The position numbers and the translations under genes were made by a program. Shown here piece by piece: positions 31,894-39,263 of a DNA stretch of 64,000 nucleotides. Every line of letters starts with the position of its first letter. Position 1 is the first letter of the stretch. Where the stretch lies: NCBI RefSeq assembly GCF_002192255.1, contig NZ_CP021768.1, positions 4,234,001 to 4,298,000 on the forward strand. The letters are read 5' to 3'. The DNA is from Stenotrophomonas sp. WZN-1. GTDB taxonomy: Bacteria; Pseudomonadota; Gammaproteobacteria; Xanthomonadales; Xanthomonadaceae. Under the pieces are notes generated by a model, which was not told the DNA's origin, ran no database searches, and saw nothing but the letters and a program-made list of their open reading frames with translations.

Positions 31894-33416
31894 GGTTCCC
31901 ATCCGTTGAACGAGGTGAACGCCGGCACGTAGCTCAGCGTGTCCAGGCAGCCGGCATCCAGCGCCTTGGCATCGGTCTTGTCGATGAACTGGCCGAGCAG
32001 GCGCGGCATGCAGCCGGCGGTCAACGTGCCATGGCCCTGGCCACGGGCGACCAGCGCACGGCCATTGGGCAGGCCCTTGAGCACCTTCGCGGCATAGCGC
32101 GGCGGCGTCACCGGGTCCAGCTCACCGGACAGCAGCAGTGCCGGCACGTCGCTGCGCAGCGGCACGGCATCGGTTGCCGGCGCCGGACGATGCGGCCACA
32201 CCGGGCAGGCGGCGAAGAAGGCACTGGCGACGTCGTTGCCGAACAGCCGCTCGGGGTCCTCGGCCGGCGCGTGGTAGCGCGGCGCATCCTCGCTGCAGAT
32301 CACCGACCATTGCATGCCGCGGTTGATCTGGAAATCCATGCTGCGGTTCGCGCCCCGCGCCAGCGATGCCAGCGGTGCGTAGCGACCGTGTGCGGCCTCG
32401 TCCAGCACCAGTGGCAGCAGCGAAGAATACTGCGGGACGTAGGAGAAGGCGAAGGCCAGGCCGACCACGCTGTCCGGCGTCAGGACATCCTGCCGCGGTG
32501 CGTTGGTACCCGGATCGCGATACTCGACCGAGACCGGCGCACGACGCAGGGTGTCGACCACGCTGCGCAGCTGCGCGCGCGTGTCGGTCGGGAAGCGCTT
32601 GCTGCAGGCGGCATCCTTGCGGCACTGCGCCGACTGCAGGGCGATCGCATCCTCGAAGGTGGTCGCGAAGTCGCCACCGACCACCAGCTCGTTCGGCACC
32701 ACGCCATCGATGACGATGCTGCGGGTGTGCTGCGGATAGGCGCCGGCATAGCGCTGGGCCACACGGGTGCCGTAGGAGCCGCCGACCAGGTTGACCTGAT
32801 CCACGCCGAGCGCACCGCGCACCGCATCCAGATCGGCGATGGCCTCGGTGGTGGTGTAGAAGCGCGCGTCGGCACGCCCCTGCAGCGACGCCGCACAGCG
32901 CTGGGCATAGTCGCGCAGCGATGCCTCGGAGGGCGCGGCATCCTCGTCCATCTGCAGTGGCGTGCCGTCCGCGCCCAGGCAGCTGAGCGGGTTGGAGCCG
33001 CCGGTGCCGCGCTGGTCGATCAGGAACACGTCGCGCTGCTTGCGCACCTGGCGCAGTGCGGTATCGACGATGACCGCCACCTCGCTGGCCGCCTGGCCGG
33101 GGCCGCCGGCCAGGAAGAACACCGGGTCGGGTTGGCTGGCACCGCTGCTGCCCGATTCCAGCCAGGCAATGCGCAGGCCGATCCGGCGGCCATCGGGCTG
33201 GGCCCGGTCCTCCGGTACCTGCAGGGTGGCGCACTGCGCCTCCACGTTGGCACTGGCGCCTTCGGTGGACAGCGTGCAGGGCTGGAAGTCGATCGTGCCG
33301 AAACGACGGCTGGGTGCATCACTGGCACTTCCGGCGTCGGCCGGCGGCGGCTGGCTGCACCCGGCAATCATCAGGCTGGCCAGCATCCCGGCCAGCGCGA
33401 GGTGGTGTCTTTGCAT
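31890..33416 (-). CDS. Alpha/beta hydrolase lipoprotein (TAP-like / tripeptidyl aminopeptidase type)
   Basis: A 508-residue protein with a lipobox signal (SLMIAGCSQ). The hydrolase fold has the oxyanion FFLAGGPGQAA block and FLIDQRGTGGSN. The nucleophile is in VGGSYGTRVAQRYA, and the C-terminal TAP-like domain has LLLSGELDPVTPPRYA (acid) and GQGHGTL (His). The family includes proline iminopeptidases and tripeptidyl aminopeptidases. ATG 33425 is in frame three codons upstream, but an AGGGGA site is better spaced for 33416. It heads a hydrolase-ATPase-permease operon. Confidence 0.87.
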   Translation of the reverse strand: MQRHHLALAGMLASLMIAGCSQPPPADAGSASDAPSRRFGTIDFQPCTLSTEGASANVEAQCATLQVPEDRAQPDGRRIGLRIAWLESGSSGASQPDPVFFLAGGPGQAASEVAVIVDTALRQVRKQRDVFLIDQRGTGGSNPLSCLGADGTPLQMDEDAAPSEASLRDYAQRCAASLQGRADARFYTTTEAIADLDAVRGALGVDQVNLVGGSYGTRVAQRYAGAYPQHTRSIVIDGVVPNELVVGGDFATTFEDAIALQSAQCRKDAACSKRFPTDTRAQLRSVVDTLRRAPVSVEYRDPGTNAPRQDVLTPDSVVGLAFAFSYVPQYSSLLPLVLDEAAHGRYAPLASLARGANRSMDFQINRGMQWSVICSEDAPRYHAPAEDPERLFGNDVASAFFAACPVWPHRPAPATDAVPLRSDVPALLLSGELDPVTPPRYAAKVLKGLPNGRALVARGQGHGTLTAGCMPRLLGQFIDKTDAKALDAGCLDTLSYVPAFTSFNGWEP

Positions 33417-33484
33417 CGTGCTCATTTCCCCTGGAGGACGTTCCTGTCGACCACGACGGGCTGCCGCGGAAGATGTGACCCAAC

Positions 33485-33640
33485 TTACACGGGCAGCGCG
33501 CCGACGGCGATGGGCAATGACGAATCCGCCGCCGACGGCGCACAGACCAGGCGGTCCCGCCCCTCGGCCTTGGCCCGGTACAGGGCGGCATCGGCGGCGG
33601 CCAGCAGCAACCCATGGGCCAGTGTTCCGGCCCGATGCCG
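33485..33640 (-). pseudogene. Remnant of a GGDEF (diguanylate cyclase) gene
   Basis: On the minus strand a stretch reads LLAAADAALYRAKAEGRDRLV, cut here as LLAAADAALYRAKAEG then RDRLVCA, which is the conserved C-terminal end of GGDEF domains. Upstream of it only TLAHG is recognisable; the GG(D/E)EF motif and the rest of the domain are missing. A stop closes the frame at 33485. It lies between the hydrolase operon and the DUF1203 gene. Confidence 0.6.
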
Positions 33641-33714
33641 GTGTGGGGTCTGAAAACGGCGAGCACGGCGGCCGGCGCATGCGCACAATCCGCGGAAAAC
33701 CCAAGGAGACGCCC

Positions 33715-34200
33715 ATGCACGCGTGGTACCTCAGCGGCATCGACCACCGCCCGTTCCTGCACCTGTTCGAGATGAGTGACAGCGCGCTCGCCGCGCTCGG
33801 CATCCAACGCCGCTGGGCGGGCGACAGCGGCGGCCATCCCTGCCGGATCAGCCTGAGCGATCCCGCACCTGGTAGTGAACTGCTCCTGCTGTCCCACGCC
33901 CACCTGCCGCTGCACTCGCCGTATCGCGCCGCCGGCCCGATCTTCGTGCAGCGCGGCGTGACCCGTTGCGTCCTGCCGCCGGGCGAGGTGCCCCCGTATG
34001 TGCAGCGCCGGATGATCTCGGTGCGTGCCTATGACCACGCCGCGCTGATGAGCGGTGCCCAGGTCTGTGCCGGCACCGGGGTGGCCGACCACCTGGATGC
34101 ACTGTTCGCCGACCCGTCGGTGGCGTTCGTCCAGCTGCACAACGCGGCGCATGGCTGCTTCTCGTGCCAGGCGGATCGGATGGGTGCCGAGGCCATGTAG
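33715..34200 (+). CDS. DUF1203 domain-containing protein
   Basis: A 161-residue protein with an AAGGAGA ribosome site. Recognisable blocks are YLSGIDHRPFLHLFEMSD near the start, GHPCRISLSDPAPGSELLLLSHAH in the middle and the end VAFVQLHNAAHGCFSC. That order is typical of DUF1203, a small soluble family of unknown function. The frame is open far upstream, but the recognisable sequence starts here. No obvious operon partner. Confidence 0.87.
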   Translation: MHAWYLSGIDHRPFLHLFEMSDSALAALGIQRRWAGDSGGHPCRISLSDPAPGSELLLLSHAHLPLHSPYRAAGPIFVQRGVTRCVLPPGEVPPYVQRRMISVRAYDHAALMSGAQVCAGTGVADHLDALFADPSVAFVQLHNAAHGCFSCQADRMGAEAM

Positions 34201-34433
34201 TGCGATCTCCACGACGTGATCGATGCCACGCCGGTCACGTGACCTCCAGCGCATCCGTTCAGCCCTGCGTGAAGCCTGCGGGAAGGGGTTCACACCCACA
34301 GTCACGGATCGGCGCTTCGGTGGTTCCGCCCCCTGCGCTGCGACTCGATACTCGCCGTGGTGCCGCCGGAAGTCCGCCGCGCAGCGCAGCTCCTGCGGTC
34401 ACCGCTCCCTTTCGACGACCACAAGGATGCGCC

Positions 34434-35603
34434 ATGTCATTCCGATCCACACCGCTGCTGCTGGCTACCTCGTTCTCCGCTGCGGGCCTGTGCCTGGCCG
34501 GCAGCGCGTTCGCCCACGGCACCATGACCGCGCCGGTCAGCCGTGTCTATGCCTGCTTCCAAGGCAATCCCGAGAACCCGACCAACCCGGCCTGTGCCGC
34601 TGCAAAAGCGATTGGCGGTTCGCAGGCGTTCTACGACTGGAACGGCATCAACCAGGCCAACGCCAATGGCAACCATCAGGCCGTGGTGCCCGACGGCAAG
34701 CTGTGCAGCGGCAACAACCCGACCTTCCGCGGGCTGGATGTGAACCGCAGTGACTGGCAGACCACGCCGATCCAGGCCGATGCCAATGGCAGGTTCACCT
34801 TCGTGTTCAAGGCGACCGCACCACACGCCACGCGCGACTGGCGCTTCTTCGTCACCCGCGAAGGCTGGCAGCCGGGCAGCCCACTGCGCTGGGCCGACCT
34901 GCAGGAGTTCTGCACGCTGGGCAATACGCCGCTCTCGGCCGATGGCACCTACAAGCTGCAGTGCACGTTGCCGCAGCGCACCGGCCAGCATGTGATCTAC
35001 AACACCTGGCAGCGCTCGGATTCGACCGAGGCGTTCTATACCTGCATGGATGTGCGCTTCCAGGGCGGCGGCGGAACCGCACCGGCACCGCAATGGCAGG
35101 ATGCCGGCCCGGTCACCGCACGCGCTGAGCTCCCGGTGGGCACGACGCTGGCACTGCGCGTGTTCAACGCCAACGGCAATGACGTCGAACGGGTGGAAGC
35201 CACCCTGGCCAGTGGCCAGACCGCGCCCGCGCAGTGGCCGTTGGTGCTCGCCCGCAAGGTCAATGCCAGTGCCCAGCACGCGCGCATGGGCGTGCTTGCC
35301 AATGGCGTGATCACGCCGGCGGCCTCGGCCACCGACAACCGCGTGTACCTGAAGGACGGCAACCGCTTCCAGCTCGATACCAAGGTGCCCGACCCGGGCA
35401 CGCCGTCGCCGGGCGGTGATTTCGACCACGTGTACCCGGCGGGCATCGGCAGCTATGTGCCGGGCCAGACCGTGGTGAAGAGCAGCGACGGCAAGCTGTA
35501 CGCCTGCCGCCCGTTCCCGGAAGGTGCATGGTGCAACGTCAACGCCGAGGCGTACCGGCCGGGCGTGGGTGCGGCCTGGCGCGATGCGTGGATCGCATAC
35601 TGA
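34434..35603 (+). CDS. Lytic polysaccharide monooxygenase (AA10) with chitin-binding C-terminus, copy 1
   Basis: A 389-residue secreted copper enzyme that cleaves crystalline chitin or cellulose oxidatively. The signal peptide ends SAFA and leaves H28 (HGTMTAPVSR) as the N-terminal copper ligand; the second histidine is H131 in APHATRDW. Family blocks NPTNPACAAAKA and VIYNTWQRSDSTEAFYTCMDV follow. A middle beta-rich domain (about residues 215-315) and a C-terminal carbohydrate-binding module (PGQTVVKSSDGKLYACR, WCNVNAEAYRPG) complete it. The tandem copy 2 has the same architecture. Substrate preference cannot be told from sequence. Confidence 0.93.
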   Translation: MSFRSTPLLLATSFSAAGLCLAGSAFAHGTMTAPVSRVYACFQGNPENPTNPACAAAKAIGGSQAFYDWNGINQANANGNHQAVVPDGKLCSGNNPTFRGLDVNRSDWQTTPIQADANGRFTFVFKATAPHATRDWRFFVTREGWQPGSPLRWADLQEFCTLGNTPLSADGTYKLQCTLPQRTGQHVIYNTWQRSDSTEAFYTCMDVRFQGGGGTAPAPQWQDAGPVTARAELPVGTTLALRVFNANGNDVERVEATLASGQTAPAQWPLVLARKVNASAQHARMGVLANGVITPAASATDNRVYLKDGNRFQLDTKVPDPGTPSPGGDFDHVYPAGIGSYVPGQTVVKSSDGKLYACRPFPEGAWCNVNAEAYRPGVGAAWRDAWIAY

Positions 35604-35618
35604 GGCGGTGATGCGGGA

Positions 35619-35639
35619 GGCGGTGCAGGGTGCACCGCC
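35619..35639 (+). terminator. Terminator hairpin after LPMO copy 1
   Basis: GGCGGTGCA-GGG-TGCACCGCC followed by TTCTG, 16 bases after the stop. It suggests the two LPMO genes are transcribed separately. Confidence 0.6.
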
Positions 35640-35781
35640 TTCTGCCTGGAAAGCGGCACAGTGAGCACCGTGTTGCAGATCGAACACGACCGCCATCGAA
35701 TTCGAACTTATCCGATGTTGCCGGCGGGCCTGCATGTGAAGACTGCGCGAGGTTTCCCACACTTCGCAAAGGAGTTCCTGC

Positions 35782-36957
35782 ATGCACCTGTCCCATCGGG
35801 CAGTCCTCGCTCTGTCCGTCGTTGCCGGCCTGGCCCTGTCCGGCAGCGCCCTCGCCCACGGCACCATGACCAAGCCGCTCAGCCGCGTGAAGCAGTGCCA
35901 CGAGGGCAATCCGGAGAACCCGACCAACCCGGCCTGTGCCGCGGCCAAGGCCATCGGTGGCGCGCAGCCGTTCTATGACTGGAGCGCGATCGCCCATGGC
36001 AACGCCAATGGCAACCATCGCGAGCTGGTGCGTGACGGCGAGCTGTGCAGCGCCAGCATCCCCAAGTACCGCGGGCTCGATCTGAACCGCAGCGACTGGC
36101 CGACCACCCCGGTCCGCGCCGATTCGCGCGGCCGCTACACCTTCGAATTCCGGGCACCGGCGCCACACGCCACCCGCGAGTGGAAGTTCTACGTCACCCG
36201 TGATGGCTGGCAGCCGGGCAGCCCGCTGCGCTGGGCCGACCTGCAGGAATTCTGCACCCTGGGCAACGTGCCGCTGTCCGAAGGCGGTGTCTACAAGCTG
36301 GACTGCCCGCTGCCCAAGCGCAGTGGCCAGCACATCATCTACAACACCTGGCAGCGCTCGGATTCGCAGGAAGCGTTCTACACCTGCATGGACGTGCGCT
36401 TCGAAGGTGGCGGTGGCGTGGTTCCGCCGCCGCAGTGGCAGGACGCTGGCGCAGTAACCGCCAATGGCGCGCTGGACGTGGACAGCACCGTGACCCTGCG
36501 CGTGTTCAACGCCAACGGCAATGACCTGGAGCGTCTGGAAACCAAGCTGGCGACCGGCCAGACCAGCCCGACGCAGTGGCCGCTGGCGCTGGCCCGCAAG
36601 GTCAACGCCAGCGCACAGCACGCCCGCGTGGGCGTGATGAAGAACGGCGTGATCACGCCGGTCGCCTCGGCCACCGACAACCGCGTGTACCTGAAGCCGG
36701 GCAACCGCTTCCAGCTGGAAACCCAGGTGCCGGGTCCGGGCCCGATCGATCCGGTCGATCCGCCGGGCGGCGACTTCGACTTCGTCTACCCGGCCGGCCT
36801 CGGCAGCTACAAGCCGGGCGAGACCGTGGTGAAGGGCACCGACGGCAAGCTGTACGCCTGCCGCCCATTCCCGGAAGGCGCCTGGTGCAACATCAATGCC
36901 GATGCCTATCGTCCGGGCACCGGCTTCGCCTGGCGCGACGCCTGGATCGCCTACTGA
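35782..36957 (+). CDS. Lytic polysaccharide monooxygenase (AA10) with chitin-binding C-terminus, copy 2
   Basis: A 391-residue paralogue of the preceding gene with a ribosome site AAAGGAG. Copper ligands are H26 (LAHGTMTKPL) and H129 (APHATREW). It keeps NPTNPACAAAKAIGG, the AA10 ending IIYNTWQRSDSQEAFYTCMDV, the middle beta-domain and the C-terminal module (GTDGKLYACRPFPEGAWC). Differences concentrate in the substrate-facing loops near residues 30-90 and in a proline-rich linker (PGPGPIDPVDPPGG). A local duplication followed by divergence is the simplest origin. Confidence 0.93.
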   Translation: MHLSHRAVLALSVVAGLALSGSALAHGTMTKPLSRVKQCHEGNPENPTNPACAAAKAIGGAQPFYDWSAIAHGNANGNHRELVRDGELCSASIPKYRGLDLNRSDWPTTPVRADSRGRYTFEFRAPAPHATREWKFYVTRDGWQPGSPLRWADLQEFCTLGNVPLSEGGVYKLDCPLPKRSGQHIIYNTWQRSDSQEAFYTCMDVRFEGGGGVVPPPQWQDAGAVTANGALDVDSTVTLRVFNANGNDLERLETKLATGQTSPTQWPLALARKVNASAQHARVGVMKNGVITPVASATDNRVYLKPGNRFQLETQVPGPGPIDPVDPPGGDFDFVYPAGLGSYKPGETVVKGTDGKLYACRPFPEGAWCNINADAYRPGTGFAWRDAWIAY

Positions 36958-36965
36958 GGCAGGGT

Positions 36966-36994
36966 ACCGGGGGCGGCGCGATGCCGCCTCCGGT
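36966..36994 (+). terminator. Possible terminator hairpin after LPMO copy 2
   Basis: ACCGGGGGCGGC-GCGAT-GCCGCCTCCGGT, a long GC stem with one mismatch, 9 bases after the stop. Few Ts follow. Confidence 0.5.
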
Positions 36995-37000
36995 TCATGG

Positions 37001-37027
37001 GGTTGCCGGCCAGCGGCCGGCACTACC
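37001..37027. repeat. Single SMAG unit
   Basis: GGTTGCCGGCCAGCGGCCGGCACTACC. It is the last SMAG unit before the degenerate strip and adhesion locus begin; the next is at 55838. Confidence 0.75.
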
Positions 37028-37143
37028 CTGGCTTACTTGCTGCTGACGTAGAGAAGTTCAACCGAAACACTAGCTGGAATAGCTCCTGTCGAGATATCGC
37101 TTACGAATAGCTAGTCGACAGTAGATAATCCTCCATTCAGAAT

Positions 37144-37859
37144 TCAGTCAGCTAGAAGTAGTCGGCAACCTTTCGCGGAAGGACCTGACGATGGCGGCAG
37201 CCATGCCTCAGACCAATTGGCGTCACTAGCGCTGCGAGAACAAAGTAGTGATCTCCGAACTCGAGCGTACCCTCCGCGTCCCGTAAGCTGGGCCTTGAGG
37301 GAGGCACCTAGGTCCTGGATAGTCGCCTGGTGTTGGCGCAGCAGGGCCGAGAGAAGCCGGCCGCCGGCGACCTTTCGACCGGCTCGATCATTCAACCAGA
37401 TGGCCTGAGCTCGAGCGGCGGCCAGGACATCTTCTGCTTGACTTGCCTTCTAGCGGTTTTCCCGGGGACGCGGCCCCCGACTAGCTCCTAGATTTCAGTA
37501 GGCCTGCTACCGTCGCTATTGACGCAGGCCGTTGCCATAAATTGCTCGTTCTGAGGCGACCAACCACCTAAGGCCAGCTGGGTACGCAGTAGCCCCTTGT
37601 GCGGGCTAGCCGCGAGAGCGCCACATTCGTAATTGGGCCATAGCTGGTCGATCACCAACACAAGCTCCCGCATGAGATGCTCCATGCGAAAGTCCGCGCG
37701 ATAGATGACCTGCAGGGCCAGTTCGTAGACACGCAGAAAGAATTGAGTCGAGCCTCGCGTCGCAAGAATAGGGTTGTGCTGGGGTATCAGTAGGAGCTTC
37801 GCCCAAGGGGACGCTCTGCCGGAGAGAGCATCCTTTGCTAGGGTATCGACCGCGACCAA
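37144..37859 (-). pseudogene. Decayed homologue of the proteasome-like gene at 43303
   Basis: On the minus strand, residues encoded at 37488-37859 (first codon shown is TTG) read LVAVDTLAKDALSG, then AKLLLIPQHNPILATR, FFLRVYELALQV and GGWSPQNEQ. These align block by block with VVAVDTFSS, RVLLLPHGQMLLACR, FFFTIYCELLKV and MGWSEKSGS of the gene at 43303. That frame stops at 37488. In another frame, 37300-37445 reads AEDVLAAARAQAIW and AGRKVAGGRLLSALL, matching the C-terminal EDEMVRAARVQVHY and AGATVAGGDLLLASI. A frameshift or stop separates the halves, and the N-terminal strand has no equivalent. Past 37300 the sequence is coding-like but unassigned. Confidence 0.65.
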
Positions 37860-37974
37860 AAAGTACTCAGCACAGCGTCCCCTGCGGCTGGCTCATCTAC
37901 AGGCCAACTGCGGGATGCCGTCTTCTTATACGTGAGCCAAAGGCAATGGAGGGTAGGTCAGCGGGGCATTGCAG

Positions 37975-38544
37975 CTACCGGGGACTTAGGGTCCTGCGAG
38001 CGGCCCAATTCAGGATGAATTCCTCCTGCTCCGCAGTCTCCACCGCACCAGGTCGCACTGACCGTACCTTGGCAATTGCATCGATGCCGTCCGAAGCACA
38101 GCCTGTGTCAATGAGAAGCATCGACGCCACGGTTCCTGCCCGACCCAGCCCACCCTTGCAGTGCACCACAACCCTGCTCCCAGACAAGAGCTCGGCTGCA
38201 AGGTGTGGTCCTAAGGATCGCCAAGGCTCTAGCAGTCGTGAATCAGGAGCAGCACCATCCGTGATCGGCAGGCCGTGCCATATCAAACCGTGAGTTCTGG
38301 CACATTGCGCCAAAGAGGTGATTCGCAGTTCTTCAAACTCCCATGGCTCAATCAACGTGACCAAATGCTGTGCTCCCCAAGCGATGATCGACGCGAGATC
38401 AATGTCCAAGTCCCTAGCCCAAGACCCGGTCATTGCGACGTCTTGATGTTTTCCCGGTGCAAAGGTGACGCCAATCCCACCGCCGCGCACTCCAACAGGC
38501 AAGCTGGCAATCTGCAGTGGGTGGGAGATACTTGTTCTGCTCAC
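37975..38544 (-). CDS. Dual-specificity/tyrosine phosphatase-like protein (CDKN3-type)
   Basis: A 189-residue protein with the cysteine phosphatase signature HCKGGLGRAG, where C129 is the nucleophile and R135 the phosphate-binding arginine (CX5R). An upstream WHGLPITDGAAPD block gives the general-acid aspartate region, as in cyclin-dependent-kinase-inhibitor-3-like phosphatases. Such proteins remove phosphate from Tyr or Ser/Thr, or from small molecules; the bacterial substrate is unknown. The start is a GTG at 38544. GC is lower than in the flanking core genes and no partner gene is adjacent, which fits recent acquisition. Confidence 0.8.
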   Translation of the reverse strand: MSRTSISHPLQIASLPVGVRGGGIGVTFAPGKHQDVAMTGSWARDLDIDLASIIAWGAQHLVTLIEPWEFEELRITSLAQCARTHGLIWHGLPITDGAAPDSRLLEPWRSLGPHLAAELLSGSRVVVHCKGGLGRAGTVASMLLIDTGCASDGIDAIAKVRSVRPGAVETAEQEEFILNWAARRTLSPR

Positions 38545-39263
38545 CTGCGCTCTCCGAATGAATGGCCCTTGAGGGCGAAAGCCAAACGCTGCACCCTTTT
38601 TATCTGAATGTCGAACTGTGAGCCTAATGGTGCGGCTAAGGTCTGGCCAGATGCCAGAAGCAGCGCCCAGCTCGGGTGGTTAGGACTAAGCCACGCTCGG
38701 CATTCCAACGCTGGTGTGGGCGCTCGAAAGGGCAGTGACCAAGTTCGGCCTCCGCCTCCCGGGGTACCCGCGCACCGGTCATCCCCATGCCACCGCAAAG
38801 CGCCCTGAAGGTCGGGTACCAGCAGCGGCAGGATCAAACAGAACCTGCTGACCTTGACGCTGGAAAATCCACTGAGAGAGCTCGGGCACTGAGCTAGATC
38901 CAGTCTCACACTGCGGAATGCCGTTGCAGTGTTCTCGCATTGACACCTGTCTGCTCTCGGCCAGAAGCAAACATACCCCCTTCCCGCGATAACCATCCCG
39001 GATCGTGTAGTGATGACCTGCGCAAGATGGAGCGCTGAGCCGCCGCAGCGCACAGCCTCGGGGTTTTGAACACAAATGGCCCGCCGACCAAAGCCCAACG
39101 AGGCATGCAAGACAAAGGCCGGCGGGCCGAAACGGATAGCTGCAGCAAGTATTGCGAGGAAACGCCCATGCCGGCTATGAGAATGGTCTGATTTTCAACA
39201 GCAACGGCCCGCCCTCCTTACGGAAAGCGGGCCACTGCCTTCAGGCCATGTTGCCTGCCGCTA
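38545..39263. other. Region without a convincing gene
   Basis: About 720 bases between the phosphatase and the autotransporter. An open minus-strand frame (38541-39110) is rich in Arg, Cys and Trp, overlaps the phosphatase start and looks accidental. A GGCCCGCCG/CGGCGGGCC inverted repeat lies at about 39077-39129. A CTCGGCCAGAAGC stretch near 38953 resembles a motif often seen in noncoding DNA. Nothing else is recognised. Confidence 0.5.
39206..39233 (-). terminator. Possible terminator hairpin after the autotransporter
   Basis: GGCCCGC and GCGGGCC arms with a 14-base loop, 30 bases beyond the autotransporter stop on the minus strand; no T-run follows. Confidence 0.4.

Noticed and set aside
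38541..39110. 189-codon minus-strand frame left of the autotransporter
   Set aside because: Cys/Trp/Arg-rich, overlaps the phosphatase start, no ribosome site, and resembles accidental frames seen over noncoding DNA.
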